From Fulvivirga aurantia (GTDB lineage: Bacteria; Bacteroidota; Bacteroidia; Cytophagales; Cyclobacteriaceae): 21,951 nt of DNA. Each line of letters opens with the position of its first letter. The stretch's first letter is position 1. Below the pieces are notes generated by a model that was not told where the DNA came from, made no database searches, and saw only the letters and a program-made list of their open reading frames with translations. Positions 7,086 through 15,898 of this stretch are shown piece after piece. A program made the position numbers and the translations under genes. The stretch is from NCBI RefSeq assembly GCF_009711475.1, contig NZ_SMMD01000935.1:1-21951 (forward strand), in the 5' to 3' direction.

Positions 7086-7331
7086 TTACTTCTTCTTGTA
7101 TTTTTTGTTGAACTTCTCAACTCTACCAGCTGTATCAACAAACAATTTCTTACCAGTGTAGAAAGGGTGCGATGCAGAGCTCACTTCCACTTTGATAAGC
7201 GGATACTCATTACCATCTTCCCACTTGATAGTCTCATCTGACGACATAGTAGACTTCGTCATAAATTTAGTATCGCTTGAAGTGTCATAAAAAACAACTT
7301 CTCTGTAATCTGGGTGTATATCTTTTTTCAT
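7086..7331 (-). CDS. rpmE2: 50S ribosomal protein L31, type B
   Basis: 81 residues from the ATG at 7331 ([16 protein letters not shown]). The frame is open to 7439, but that extension has no family counterpart and covers the promoter. Typical L31 features follow: FMTKSTMSS, the conserved [12 protein letters not shown] at 51-62, and [11 protein letters not shown] at the end. There is no CxxC pair, so this is the zinc-independent B form rather than the zinc-binding A form. It is a monocistronic gene with a clear promoter upstream and a hairpin terminator downstream, divergent from the outer-membrane gene at 7537. Confidence 0.94.
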   Translation of the reverse strand: MKKDIHPDYREVVFYDTSSDTKFMTKSTMSSDETIKWEDGNEYPLIKVEVSSASHPFYTGKKLFVDTAGRVEKFNKKYKKK

Positions 7332-7372
7332 TTCTTTATACCTTTTCTTTTCACTGTCTCCAAAAGAGGGCA

Positions 7373-7402
7373 CAAAGTTAACTAAATAACTTTTACACAC
7401 AA
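7373..7402 (-). promoter_or_regulatory. Bacteroidota-type promoter of rpmE2
   Basis: On the minus strand TTG (7402-7400) is followed after 19 bases by TAACTTTG (7380-7373), an exact match to the TTG-N19-TAnnTTTG pattern read by the Bacteroidota primary sigma factor. Transcription would start near 7366 and give a leader of about 35 bases before the ATG. Confidence 0.62.
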
Positions 7403-7536
7403 AGCATTTGAAAACTTTATACTGCAAATATAAACACAAAAATTACTTTATTTGTACTTACCTTTTATAATACTGAGAGGATATAGTCCCAGAAACATTT
7501 TTTTTCAGCCATACGGCTTATTACAACCCTTATTTA

Positions 7537-9216
7537 ATGAGATATTTAATCGGTTTATTTTTCCTGATTCCCTTCACTTCTTCCTTTTCTCAAAGTGTAA
7601 ATGCGCCACTCAATGAAGATAATTATCACTGGATAGATCGCTATGAAATACAATCTGGCAGATTAAGTGAAGATTTTCACAGCTCATGGCGTGCCTACCA
7701 GAGAGAAAACATAGCAAGCTTTATGGAAAAGGTAAGGCGGTCTAATGATCTCTCAAAAGTTGATCGGTATAATGTTAATTATCTCATTAACGATAATTGG
7801 GAGTGGGCTGATTCTGCTTATAACGAAAGTAAAAAGCCTATTCTTAAGCATTTTTATAAGGTCAAGTCTGATTTATACCATGTAGATGAGCCCGATTTTG
7901 ATTTGCATGTCAACCCTGTATTGCATTTAGGTGGTGGTATGGAGACAGCGGCTGAGCAAAATACATTTATAAATACGAGAGGTGTTGAGGTTAGAGGCAT
8001 GGTAGATAAAAAAGTCTCTTTTTACAGTTTTATTGGAGAAAATCAGGTGATTTTTCCTGAGTATGTAAGAGATGGTATTGCAGAAAATATAGTCGTGCCT
8101 CAAGAGGGTTTCTGGAAAGATTTTAAAAGTAATGGAGTAGATTTTTTTACAGCACGAGGATACCTCAGCTTTAATGCCACCAAGCATATCAACTTGCAAT
8201 TTGGTCACGATCGATTTAAAGTGGGTAATGGTTTTCGCTCAATGATTTTGTCTGATAATACACCTGCCTACCTTTTTCTAAAAATGAATACCAAAGTCTG
8301 GCGTATCAATTACACCAATCTATACACGCAGCTTACGGCTGATGTTTTTGGTAATGCGGGCGGTCTCACGGGCAACGATCGCTATCCATCTAAATACATG
8401 TCGATGCACCATTTGAGTATCAACATATCTAAGAAGCTTAATATAGGTATTTTTGAATCCGTGGTATATGGCGTTGATTCTACTGGTGTAAGTGCTGATT
8501 TTGACATTCAATATTTAAACCCAATCATTTTTTACAGATCGCTGGAGCAGCAAAACGGAAGCCCTGATAACGCACTATTAGGTCTTGATTTTAAATGGTT
8601 GGCGCTCAAAGGTATTTCGATTTATGGGCAGCTAGTATTAGATGAGTTTTTACTGGAAAACATCAAGGAGGGTGAAGGCTGGTGGGCAAATAAATATGGC
8701 GTACAGATAGGTGGTGAGTATATAAATGCATTTGGTATAAAAAACCTTGATCTACAGCTTGAGGCGAATCTATCCAGACCGTATACATACTCTCATAGTT
8801 CTCCTTATGGAAGTTACTCTCACTATGAACAGTCTTTGGCACACCCTTTAGGCGCTAATTTCAATGAGATTGTAGGTATTATGCGTTTTCAGCCAATTCC
8901 GCGACTAAATATCAAGGCCAAACTAATAAAAGCTGAATATGGTACTGATGGTGTTGATGAGAACTGGGGAGGAGATATTCTGAAAAACAATGTGACGCGT
9001 CAAATGAACTTCAATAATCAGATAGGGCAGGGCGTTTCTAACGATTTGTTATATGGCAACCTTTCTTTTTCATACATGTTGCGTCACAATTTGTTTATCG
9101 ATTTGTCTCATACCTATAGGAAGCTCGATAGTGAAGACGCAGCCAACGATGCCACTACTAACTATACTTCAGGGGCCATCAGGTGGAATATTCCACAGCG
9201 TTTGAATGAGTTTTAA
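7537..9216 (+). CDS. Outer-membrane beta-barrel protein, Wzi/RemB-like
   Basis: 559 residues. A signal peptide (MRYLIGLFFLIPFTSSFSQ) is followed by a helical, charged stretch (to about residue 110) and then long alternating strands rich in aromatic residues. These include LHLGGGMETAAEQN, HINLQFGHDRFKVGNGFRSM, PIIFYRSLEQQNGSPDNALLGLDFKW and HPLGANFNEIVGIMRFQP, and the protein ends in RLNEF with the terminal Phe common in barrel proteins. The pattern fits the capsule-assembly Wzi family, which includes the gliding-motility protein RemB of flavobacteria (family knowledge). A role in surface polysaccharide attachment or gliding is therefore possible. It stands 36 bp upstream of an MsbA-type exporter on the same strand. 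Barrel assignment is strong; the exact family is moderate. Confidence 0.7.
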   Translation: MRYLIGLFFLIPFTSSFSQSVNAPLNEDNYHWIDRYEIQSGRLSEDFHSSWRAYQRENIASFMEKVRRSNDLSKVDRYNVNYLINDNWEWADSAYNESKKPILKHFYKVKSDLYHVDEPDFDLHVNPVLHLGGGMETAAEQNTFINTRGVEVRGMVDKKVSFYSFIGENQVIFPEYVRDGIAENIVVPQEGFWKDFKSNGVDFFTARGYLSFNATKHINLQFGHDRFKVGNGFRSMILSDNTPAYLFLKMNTKVWRINYTNLYTQLTADVFGNAGGLTGNDRYPSKYMSMHHLSINISKKLNIGIFESVVYGVDSTGVSADFDIQYLNPIIFYRSLEQQNGSPDNALLGLDFKWLALKGISIYGQLVLDEFLLENIKEGEGWWANKYGVQIGGEYINAFGIKNLDLQLEANLSRPYTYSHSSPYGSYSHYEQSLAHPLGANFNEIVGIMRFQPIPRLNIKAKLIKAEYGTDGVDENWGGDILKNNVTRQMNFNNQIGQGVSNDLLYGNLSFSYMLRHNLFIDLSHTYRKLDSEDAANDATTNYTSGAIRWNIPQRLNEF

Positions 9217-9252
9217 TAGTTAACACCTAACTTGCAGCCGATTTAGTGCAGT

Positions 9253-11076
9253 ATGAAGACTTTTTTTAGAATATTTAGTTACGCCAGGAAGCTAAGCCTC
9301 TTTTTACCTCAATATATCTTGTTCATTTTATTGAGTGTGTTATTTAGTGTTTTTAACCTGGCAATGCTCATTCCATTGCTCAATGTGCTTTTTGAACAAG
9401 CACCTTCAGAGGCGGTAGAAAAGCCTGAAGAATTTTCCTTCAGCATGGATTACTTGCTTGATTCATTTAACTACCAATTTACCTCAATAATAGAACAACA
9501 TGGCGAAAAGCAGGCGCTTATTTTTGTCTGCGTGATTGTATTGGTCTCAGTGCTCATGACTAATATTTTTAGATATCTGGCGGCAGTTATAAGCGCTAGA
9601 ATAAGGCTTGATGTGGTGAAATACCTGAGGATGGATGTGTATAATAAGGTGTCGCACATGCACTTGGGGTTTTTCTCAACCGAGAGAAAGGGAGATTTGA
9701 TTTCTCGTATAACCAATGATGTGCAAGAAGTTGAAGCCTCTGTGTTAAATAGCCCAAAGGCCTTGTTGAGAGAGCCGGCAACCATCATTTTCTATTTCAT
9801 TGCCCTCTTTATTATTTCATATAAACTTACCTTTTTTACTCTTTTAATCCTTCCATTGGCGGGAGGTGCCCTGGGTTATATAGTAAAGAAACTTAAACGA
9901 AAGGCTATTCAAAGCCAGGAGTCTTTAGGCAGAATCGTAAATATTCTTGATGAGACATTGGGTGGCATGCGCATCATCAAGGCGTTTAATGCACGAGATT
10001 ATGTAGAGAGTAAAGTAGATGAAGAGACTGATTATTATAGAAAAGTAAACTTATCATATTCTTATAGAAGAGAGCTTGGTTCACCTGTATCAGAGTTTTT
10101 GGGTGTAGGTATTGTTACGGTTATACTATATGTAGGTGGCTCACTGGTACTTGATGCAGAATCTTCACTATCAGCAAGTGAATTTATAGCTTACCTGGCC
10201 ATTTTCTCACAAATCATTTCACCTGCAAAAGCATTCTCACAAGGTATCTCTGGTGTACAAAAAGGTTTAGCTTCCGGTAACAGGATTTTTAAGGTGGTAG
10301 ATGCCGTGCCGGCTATCCAAAACCAACCAGGGGCTAAGCCAGTGGGGCAGTTTGAGGAGGCCCTTGAGTTTGATAATGTCTCCTTTGCTTATGAAAAAGA
10401 GGCTGTGCTCAAGAACATTTCACTTAAAGTGAAAAAAGGAAATACTGTAGCTCTTGTGGGGCCATCGGGTGGTGGTAAATCTACTTTAGCAGATCTTATT
10501 CCTCGCTTTTACGATCCTACGGAAGGAGCTATCAAAATTGATGGCAAATCAATTAAAGAATACGATATCGATTCGGTTAGAAAACTGATGGGGATAGTCA
10601 CCCAGGAGTCTATACTTTTCAACGATACAATTTTTAATAACATTGCTTTTGGCATTGATAATCCGAAAGAAGAAGACGTTATAAACGCTGCTAAAATTGC
10701 CAATGCTCATGATTTTATTCTTGAGCTAGAAGATGGCTACCAAACTAATATTGGCGACCGAGGTCTTAAGCTCTCTGGCGGACAAAGGCAGAGGGTAAGT
10801 ATTGCTCGGGCTGTAATGAAAAATCCTCCTATATTGATTTTAGATGAGGCTACATCGGCACTAGATTCTGAGTCTGAGCGACTTGTGCAGGAGGCTTTGG
10901 CCAATTTGATGAAAAACCGCACATCGATAGTTATTGCGCATAGATTGAGTACCATTCAGCATGCAGATGAAATAGTTGTGATTCAAAATGGAGAAATTAT
11001 CGAGCGCGGTACTCACGATGAATTAGTGGCCAAAGAAGGGATGTACAAAAAGTTAAGTGCTATGCAGAATACTTAA
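9253..11076 (+). CDS. ABC exporter, MsbA-like (fused permease and ATPase)
   Basis: 607 residues, a half-transporter that would work as a homodimer in the inner membrane. Six membrane helices fill residues ~15-330, with the coupling-helix region GFFSTERKGDLISRITNDVQ typical of the MsbA/B-subfamily. The ATPase domain follows, with Walker A GPSGGGKST near 403, Q-loop (VTQESILFND), signature LSGGQRQR near 506, Walker B ILILDEATS near 527 and H-loop IAHRLSTI near 559. All key residues are intact. Lipid A-core or another lipid is the likely cargo given gmhA downstream and an outer-membrane barrel gene upstream, but exporters of this type also carry peptides or drugs, so no symbol is given. Confidence 0.9.
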   Translation: MKTFFRIFSYARKLSLFLPQYILFILLSVLFSVFNLAMLIPLLNVLFEQAPSEAVEKPEEFSFSMDYLLDSFNYQFTSIIEQHGEKQALIFVCVIVLVSVLMTNIFRYLAAVISARIRLDVVKYLRMDVYNKVSHMHLGFFSTERKGDLISRITNDVQEVEASVLNSPKALLREPATIIFYFIALFIISYKLTFFTLLILPLAGGALGYIVKKLKRKAIQSQESLGRIVNILDETLGGMRIIKAFNARDYVESKVDEETDYYRKVNLSYSYRRELGSPVSEFLGVGIVTVILYVGGSLVLDAESSLSASEFIAYLAIFSQIISPAKAFSQGISGVQKGLASGNRIFKVVDAVPAIQNQPGAKPVGQFEEALEFDNVSFAYEKEAVLKNISLKVKKGNTVALVGPSGGGKSTLADLIPRFYDPTEGAIKIDGKSIKEYDIDSVRKLMGIVTQESILFNDTIFNNIAFGIDNPKEEDVINAAKIANAHDFILELEDGYQTNIGDRGLKLSGGQRQRVSIARAVMKNPPILILDEATSALDSESERLVQEALANLMKNRTSIVIAHRLSTIQHADEIVVIQNGEIIERGTHDELVAKEGMYKKLSAMQNT

Positions 11077-11100
11077 CGGAATTTTGTACTTTTAACGCCA

Positions 11101-11129
11101 TTGCTAAAAATATGTCTATTGTAAATTTG
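11101..11129 (+). promoter_or_regulatory. Candidate promoter for the two-helix protein / gmhA / comM unit
   Basis: TTG at 11101-11103 is followed after 18 bases by TAAATTTG (11122-11129), a full match to the Bacteroidota -7 box. It lies in the 147-bp gap after the ABC exporter and would give a leader of about 88 bases. The rest of the gap shows no other clear structure. Confidence 0.42.
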
Positions 11130-11223
11130 ATCATTGAAAAGAGCCGGTAACAGAGTTAAAAAAGTTGGCTTATCCGCTCAATAATATTTCAAATGATCTT
11201 TTTAAATTATAAAGTTAACTCAC

Positions 11224-11586
11224 ATGAAAAAACCTAAGTCAATATTCTACATCGTCTATTTTCTATTTCATGTGTTGCTCCTTGGCGTTGCAATCTACGT
11301 CAATTATAGATCAGAGGACTTTGAGTTTTTATTAAAGCTCAGAGCTAATATGACCATCATGATCTATGCAGCAGTAGCCGGTATGATTTTGTTTATCATC
11401 AACATGGTGATTATAACTATGGAGGTGAGAAATCATAAACAGAAAAAAGAAAAGCTGGAAAACGAGGTAAATTCACTCAAAGCAAAAATGTTTGACCTTG
11501 AGCATGCCTCAAGCACTCCTGCTGCAACCTCTTCAGAAGAATCAAGCGAAGAAGGTAGTTCAGATACCTTCAGAGACAAAGAATAA
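11224..11586 (+). CDS. Small two-helix membrane protein with coiled-coil tail, unknown function
   Basis: 120 residues; I do not recognise a characterised family. Two hydrophobic helices (about 7-27 and 43-66) form a hairpin in the inner membrane. A basic, heptad-like stretch (about 70-95, [16 protein letters not shown]) that should form a short coiled coil comes next, then a Ser/Glu-rich, disordered acidic tail (97-120). The layout resembles LapA-type small membrane proteins, but no signature residues allow a firm link. The gmhA start codon follows five bases after its stop, so it is probably translated with gmhA and comM. A scaffold or partner role at the membrane is a guess only. Confidence 0.72.
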   Translation: MKKPKSIFYIVYFLFHVLLLGVAIYVNYRSEDFEFLLKLRANMTIMIYAAVAGMILFIINMVIITMEVRNHKQKKEKLENEVNSLKAKMFDLEHASSTPAATSSEESSEEGSSDTFRDKE

Positions 11587-11591
11587 TTTTT

Positions 11592-12167
11592 ATGGATAGC
11601 ATGTCTATGATTAAACATGAGTTGCTACAGGCATCTGATGTTTTAGATGATTTTTTACAGGATCAATCCAATTTTCAAAAGATAGATCGGGCAGCTGAGC
11701 TGTTAATTTCTGCTTTTAAGGACGGAAATAAAGTGATTTCGTGCGGTAATGGTGGTTCACATTGTGATGCCATGCATTTTGCAGAAGAGCTCACTGGTAG
11801 ATTCAGAGATGATAGAAATCCACTGCCGGCCATTGCCATTTCTGACCCAAGTTACATCTCATGTGTTGGTAATGATTACGGTTTTGACCAGGTATATGCT
11901 CGCTATGTGAATGGTGTAGGGTCAGAGGGTGACGTATTGATGGCAATTAGCACCAGTGGCAAGTCAAAAAATGTTGTGCGTGCTGCTGAAGCTGCCAAAA
12001 GAAAGGGTATGAAAGTTGTCGCGCTTACCGGCAATAGTGGTGGTGAGCTGGGAGAGATAGCTGATCTCGAAATTCGTGTACCTTACTACGGATATGCAGA
12101 CCGAATTCAGGAAATACACATTAAAATCATCCACGTTCTAATCTTATTGATAGAGAAACAATCCTAA
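11592..12167 (+). CDS. gmhA: Sedoheptulose-7-phosphate isomerase
   Basis: 191 residues. It converts sedoheptulose-7-phosphate to D-glycero-D-manno-heptose-7-phosphate, the first step to ADP- or GDP-heptose for LPS core or surface glycans, in the cytoplasm. The SIS domain shows [20 protein letters not shown] near 50-69, [40 protein letters not shown] and the C-terminal [15 protein letters not shown] carrying the catalytic His; all are very close to the E. coli enzyme. The ATG at 11592 is used; ATGs at 11601 and 11607 are also possible, and MIKHELLQA aligns best with the E. coli start. The other heptose genes (hldE/hddA, gmhB) are not in the window. Confidence 0.95.
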   Translation: MDSMSMIKHELLQASDVLDDFLQDQSNFQKIDRAAELLISAFKDGNKVISCGNGGSHCDAMHFAEELTGRFRDDRNPLPAIAISDPSYISCVGNDYGFDQVYARYVNGVGSEGDVLMAISTSGKSKNVVRAAEAAKRKGMKVVALTGNSGGELGEIADLEIRVPYYGYADRIQEIHIKIIHVLILLIEKQS

Positions 12168-12173
12168 GACTTT

Positions 12174-13712
12174 ATGCTTGCGAAGACGTATGGCGGAGCC
12201 GTATACGGTGTTGATGCAAAGCTAATTACTATAGAAGTAAATGTAGGTCAGGGAACAAAATTCTGGATGAGTGGCCTGCCGGATAGTGCAGTAAAAGAGA
12301 GCGAACATAGGGTAGAGGCTGCTGTAAAACATTACGGCTTTATGATGCCACGACAAAAAGTTGTGGTGAATTTGGCTCCGGCAGATATCAAAAAAGAAGG
12401 TAGCGCCTACGACTTACCCATCGCTCTCAATATTCTTAAAGCATCTGCACAAATAAAGGCAGATGAATTGGAGAACTACATCATTATGGGTGAGCTCTCT
12501 CTCGATGGTAAAATGAGACCTATCAAAGGAGTATTGCCTATTGCTATTGAAGCACGAAAGCATAAGTTTAAAGGCTTTATTCTTCCCAAAGAAAACGCAA
12601 AGGAAGCGGCAATTGTCAATGATCTTGATGTAATCGGTGTAGATACCCTGGAAGAAGCCATTGGTTTTTTTGAGGGAACAAAGGAAATTGAGCCACTAGA
12701 AATAGACACCCGCGATGTGTTTATGGCCGAGCTCAACAATTATCCTGTCGACTTTAAAGATGTGCAGGGTCAGGAGAATATTAAAAGAGCCTTCGAAATT
12801 GCAGCAGCAGGAGGTCATAATGTAATCATGATTGGTCCTCCGGGAGCTGGTAAAACCATGCTCGCGAAAAGACTTTCTTCTATTTTGCCACCCTTATCAT
12901 TACACGAAGCGTTAGAAACTACCAAAATTCATTCTGTAGCGGGTAAGCTGGGTACCAACGCGTCTCTCATTTCAACCAGGCCTTATCGTTCTCCACATCA
13001 TACAATTAGCGATGTAGCCTTAGTTGGAGGGGGTGGGAATCCACAACCAGGTGAAATATCACTGGCAAATAATGGTGTTTTGTTTTTAGATGAGCTGCCA
13101 GAATTTAAGCGAACAGTACTTGAAGTAATGCGTCAACCGATGGAGGAGCGAAGGGTGACTATCTCCAGAGCGAAGGTTTCACTTGATTACCCGGCAAATT
13201 TTATGCTGATTGCCAGTATGAATCCATGCCCTTGTGGTTATTACAACCATCCCGAAAAGGAATGTGTATGTTCACCGGGCGTAGTGCAGCGCTATTTAAG
13301 CAAAATCAGCGGGCCTTTACTCGATCGTATTGATTTGCATGTAGAAGTAACTCCGGTATCTTTTGATGAAATGACCGCTAATCGCAAATCTGAAAGTAGT
13401 GATGATATCAGGAAACGCGTAATCAGTGCTCGAGAGTTACAGCACAAACGGTTTGATCATAGCAATGAGTTACATTGTAATGCAATGATGCCTTCTCAGA
13501 TGGTAAAAGAGGTTTGTCAGATTAACGAAGCTGGTAAAACCTTGCTCAAAACGGCTATGGAGAAATTAGGTCTGTCAGCCCGAGCATATGATAGAATATT
13601 AAAAGTGTCTCGTACAATCGCTGATTTGGCAGGCTCTGAAGATATAAAAATCGAACACTTAGCAGAAGCTATTCAATACCGAAGTCTGGACCGAGAAGGT
13701 TGGGCAGGGTGA
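12174..13712 (+). CDS. comM: ComM/YifB-family AAA+ ATPase (Mg-chelatase-like)
   Basis: 512 residues, the normal length. The N-terminal Lon-protease-like domain ([35 protein letters not shown]) precedes a Mg-chelatase-type AAA+ domain with Walker A GPPGAGKT at about 221-228, [16 protein letters not shown], Walker [12 protein letters not shown] near 300 and [12 protein letters not shown]-terminal helical lid ends in [21 protein letters not shown]. ComM is a hexameric helicase that promotes branch migration during integration of DNA in natural transformation (family knowledge), and it is widespread even in bacteria not known to be competent. It starts six bases after the gmhA stop. The gene ends against a heptamer-repeat hairpin facing dps. 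Confidence 0.93.
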   Translation: MLAKTYGGAVYGVDAKLITIEVNVGQGTKFWMSGLPDSAVKESEHRVEAAVKHYGFMMPRQKVVVNLAPADIKKEGSAYDLPIALNILKASAQIKADELENYIIMGELSLDGKMRPIKGVLPIAIEARKHKFKGFILPKENAKEAAIVNDLDVIGVDTLEEAIGFFEGTKEIEPLEIDTRDVFMAELNNYPVDFKDVQGQENIKRAFEIAAAGGHNVIMIGPPGAGKTMLAKRLSSILPPLSLHEALETTKIHSVAGKLGTNASLISTRPYRSPHHTISDVALVGGGGNPQPGEISLANNGVLFLDELPEFKRTVLEVMRQPMEERRVTISRAKVSLDYPANFMLIASMNPCPCGYYNHPEKECVCSPGVVQRYLSKISGPLLDRIDLHVEVTPVSFDEMTANRKSESSDDIRKRVISARELQHKRFDHSNELHCNAMMPSQMVKEVCQINEAGKTLLKTAMEKLGLSARAYDRILKVSRTIADLAGSEDIKIEHLAEAIQYRSLDREGWAG

Positions 13713-13714
13713 TT

Positions 13715-13778
13715 CAATTAGCAATTAGCAATGAACCATTATCATAATTGCTCATTGCTAATTGTACATTGTTAATTG
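13715..13778. repeat. Inverted arrays of a second 7-bp repeat (CAATTAG), with hairpin
   Basis: Left array on the plus strand: CAATTAG, CAATTAG, CAATGAA (13715-13735). Right array (13744-13778): ATAATTG, CTCATTG, CTAATTG, TACATTG, TTAATTG, which read on the minus strand are the same kind of unit. CAATTAGCAATGA at 13722-13734 and TCATTGCTAATTG at 13752-13764 make a perfect 13-bp stem with a 17-base loop. It fills the gap between the convergent comM and dps stops and may act as a two-way terminator, although there is no clear T-tract. Confidence 0.8.
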
Positions 13779-13779
13779 A

Positions 13780-14220
13780 TTACTTCAACCACGCCTTCAT
13801 CATCCAGTGTACTTTTTGTTGGAATTCATTGTAGCCGATCATGAGATCTTCAGTTGCATTGTCACCTGCTTCACCGGCCATATCTTTTATCTCAGTCTGT
13901 AGTTTTACCAACTCTTCCAGATCAGATTTTATACCCGAGACAGCACCTTCACCATCGTGTACATTTTTTTTAGCTTTAATTGTAGATGTCGATACGTAAT
14001 CTTCAAAGCTGTGCAAAGGCTTACCGTCAATGGTTAAAATACGTTCGGCAATATCATCTACTTTAGCCGCAGTGTCTAGATACAACTCTTCGAATTTCTC
14101 ATGAAGCTGAAAGAAATGTTTCCCCTGGATGTTCCAGTGAAACCCTCTTAAGTTTTGATAATATATTTGATAGTCAGACAATAGCACATTTAACTTGTCG
14201 ATCAATTCTGTATTTTTCAT
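13780..14220 (-). CDS. dps: Dps ferritin-like DNA-binding/iron-storage protein
   Basis: 146 residues, the usual length of a short Dps. It forms a 12-subunit shell that oxidises and stores iron and protects DNA from peroxide. Ferroxidase residues at the subunit interface are visible: His28 in GFHWNIQG, His40 in HFFQLHEKFEELY, and Asp55 and Glu59 in VDDIAERIL. The N-terminus is short, without a long lysine-rich tail, so DNA binding may be weak. The gene is single, convergent with comM and divergent from nuoA. A promoter-like pair and a PerR-box-like dyad lie upstream, which would fit induction by peroxide. Confidence 0.95.
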   Translation of the reverse strand: MKNTELIDKLNVLLSDYQIYYQNLRGFHWNIQGKHFFQLHEKFEELYLDTAAKVDDIAERILTIDGKPLHSFEDYVSTSTIKAKKNVHDGEGAVSGIKSDLEELVKLQTEIKDMAGEAGDNATEDLMIGYNEFQQKVHWMMKAWLK

Positions 14221-14254
14221 AGCTTTTCTCTCTGTTTTGTTCTTTATAACACTA

Positions 14255-14302
14255 CAAATATGGGAAGGGTTAAGTTATAATTCAAATCAATAATTATTAT
14301 AG
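14255..14302 (-). promoter_or_regulatory. Candidate dps promoter with PerR/Fur-box-like dyad
   Basis: On the minus strand TTG (14285-14283) is followed after 20 bases by CATATTTG (14262-14255), one base off TAnnTTTG. Just upstream, CTATAATAATTATTG (14302-14288) matches the known PerR box TTATAATNATTATAA at 11 of 14 defined bases. In DNA this AT-rich such matches also arise by chance, so the operator is a hypothesis. Confidence 0.38.
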
Positions 14303-14391
14303 AACAATAGATATAAGCTATATGTGTCGTCTGATATTTTGTTTTGTAAATGCGGTTAACCATGACTACTGTATTTGTTATATTTGATCAT

Positions 14392-14871
14392 ATGGAAGAA
14401 CAGCAACTTTCTGAATTCGGCACGATCCTCATTTTTTTGATAGGAGCAGTGGTTTTTGTAATGGGTGGTTTGATTACAGCCTATATCATCAGACCCTCAC
14501 GACCCAATGATCAGAAGTTGTCTACTTATGAAAGTGGGGAGGAGCCCTTGGGAAATGCCTGGGTAAGGTTTCCGGTAAGATTTTATCTTATTGCAATAAT
14601 TTTTTTGCTTTTTGAAGTGGAGATCGTGTTTCTTTTTCCCTGGGCTACTGTGTTTGGAAATGCTGACCTTATAGCTCAAACAGAAGGTACATGGGGTTGG
14701 TTTGCATTAATCGAAATGGTCATATTTATTTTGGTCTTAGCACTGGGTTTAGCTTATGCCTGGGCAAAAGGTTTTCTGGAGTGGCCAAAACCTACAGTTG
14801 AAGGTGAGAAAGATTTTAAATCTCCTGTTCCAAGGAAACTTTACGATCAAATTAATGAAAGATATAGCTAG
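14392..14871 (+). CDS. nuoA: NADH-quinone oxidoreductase subunit A
   Basis: 159 residues from the ATG at 14392 (MEEQQLSEF); the frame is open to 14350, but that addition is unlike the family and precedes a -7-like box. Three membrane helices (about 10-32, 65-87 and 100-125), the conserved loop YESGEEPLGNAWVRFPVRFY and the acidic FLLFEVEIVFLFPW in helix 2 identify NuoA, a membrane subunit at the joint between the arms of complex I. It leads the nuoABCD-nnr run, with 24 bp to nuoB. A TATATTTG box ends five bases before the ATG but has no good -33 element. Confidence 0.93.
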   Translation: MEEQQLSEFGTILIFLIGAVVFVMGGLITAYIIRPSRPNDQKLSTYESGEEPLGNAWVRFPVRFYLIAIIFLLFEVEIVFLFPWATVFGNADLIAQTEGTWGWFALIEMVIFILVLALGLAYAWAKGFLEWPKPTVEGEKDFKSPVPRKLYDQINERYS

Positions 14872-14895
14872 CACATAGCTTAAAATATAATAAGA

Positions 14896-15417
14896 ATGGG
14901 TTTACTAGATAAACAGTTTAATAGTGGGGGAGTATTTGTGACGAAGGTAGACGATCTGCTCAATTGGGCCAGACTGTCATCTATGTGGCCTATGACTTTC
15001 GGACTTGCTTGCTGTGCCATAGAGTTTATGAGTACAGGTACTACTGTGTATGATATGGATCGTTTTGGTATGGCTCCGAGAGCCACACCACGACAAGCCG
15101 ATGTCATGATTGTAGCAGGGACCGTCACCTTTAAAATGGCGGATAGAATTAAGCGTTTATATGAGCAAATGGCTGAGCCAAGATATGTGATCTCAATGGG
15201 TAGCTGCTCAAATTGTGGTGGACCATATTGGGAGCACGGCTATCATGTGGTCAAAGGTGTTGACAGAATTATTCCAGTGGATGTCTATGTACCTGGTTGT
15301 CCACCAAGACCAGAAGCGCTGATCGGAGGGCTGCTTAAGCTGCAGGAAAAAATCAGAGACCAATCACTTATGGCGCCAAAGGCTTTAGAGAAACTCATGA
15401 AAAAACAGGCGGTATGA
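14896..15417 (+). CDS. nuoB: NADH-quinone oxidoreductase subunit B
   Basis: 173 residues. It carries the terminal iron-sulphur cluster N2 that hands electrons to quinone. All four ligands are present: the tandem Cys39-Cys40 ([11 protein letters not shown]), Cys104 in [13 protein letters not shown] and Cys135 in [11 protein letters not shown]. The conserved [21 protein letters not shown] is intact. It overlaps the nuoC start by four bases (ATGA), so the two are translationally coupled. Cytoplasmic face of the inner membrane. Confidence 0.96.
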   Translation: MGLLDKQFNSGGVFVTKVDDLLNWARLSSMWPMTFGLACCAIEFMSTGTTVYDMDRFGMAPRATPRQADVMIVAGTVTFKMADRIKRLYEQMAEPRYVISMGSCSNCGGPYWEHGYHVVKGVDRIIPVDVYVPGCPPRPEALIGGLLKLQEKIRDQSLMAPKALEKLMKKQAV

Positions 15418-15896
15418 ACATTTCAGAAATAAGAGAGCTCATTAATAAGGCCATTCCTCAAGCGGTGATAGGTGAAGATGAGAAATCAAGCCCTAAAGCG
15501 CTTATCATCGAGCCTGGTTTTCTAAAGGATGTCTGTAAACTCCTTTTCTCAAACGAAAAGACATATTTCGATATGCTTTCCTGTATTACAGGCATAGACA
15601 ATGGAGTTGAGATTAACACCATGGAGGTTGCGTACAATTTATACAGTATACCTTTTGACGTGCATCTGATGCTTAAAGTAGAGTTGCCACGAGAGCAGCC
15701 ACAAATAGATTCAGTCACCGAAATTTGGAAAACCGCTGACTGGCAGGAGCGTGAAGCCTATGATTTATTAGGAATAGATTTTATTGGTCACCCCGATTTG
15801 AGAAGAATTTTACTTCCGGCTGATTGGGAAGGGCATCCTTTAAAGAAGGACTATAAACATCAGAAGTATTACAGAGGTATAAAAGTTGAATATTAG
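15414..15896 (+). CDS. nuoC: NADH-quinone oxidoreductase subunit C
   Basis: 160 residues, a compact NuoC (30-kDa subunit) of the peripheral arm. The C-terminal signature [23 protein letters not shown] and [15 protein letters not shown] is clear; the N-terminal half (about 1-60) is poorly conserved, as usual. It is not fused to NuoD, unlike in E. coli. The ATG overlaps the nuoB stop, and nuoD begins two bases after its TAG. Confidence 0.94.
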   Translation: MNISEIRELINKAIPQAVIGEDEKSSPKALIIEPGFLKDVCKLLFSNEKTYFDMLSCITGIDNGVEINTMEVAYNLYSIPFDVHLMLKVELPREQPQIDSVTEIWKTADWQEREAYDLLGIDFIGHPDLRRILLPADWEGHPLKKDYKHQKYYRGIKVEY

Positions 15897-15898
15897 TT

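Noticed and set aside
7332..7439. N-terminal extension of L31
   Set aside because: The extension has no family counterpart and covers a good promoter; the ATG at 7331 gives the standard 81-residue protein.
9471..9788. Antisense frames inside the ABC exporter gene
   Set aside because: They are shadows of a strongly conserved gene with all motifs on the plus strand and show no protein-like features.
11147..11176. Possible hairpin AGCC...GGCT after the ABC exporter
   Set aside because: The stem is only four bases with a long loop and no T-tract; too weak to call a terminator or riboswitch.
14379..14386. TATATTTG box five bases before the nuoA ATG, suggesting a leaderless transcript
   Set aside because: The -7 match is exact but no -33 element is found 19-22 bp upstream; kept only as a remark under nuoA.
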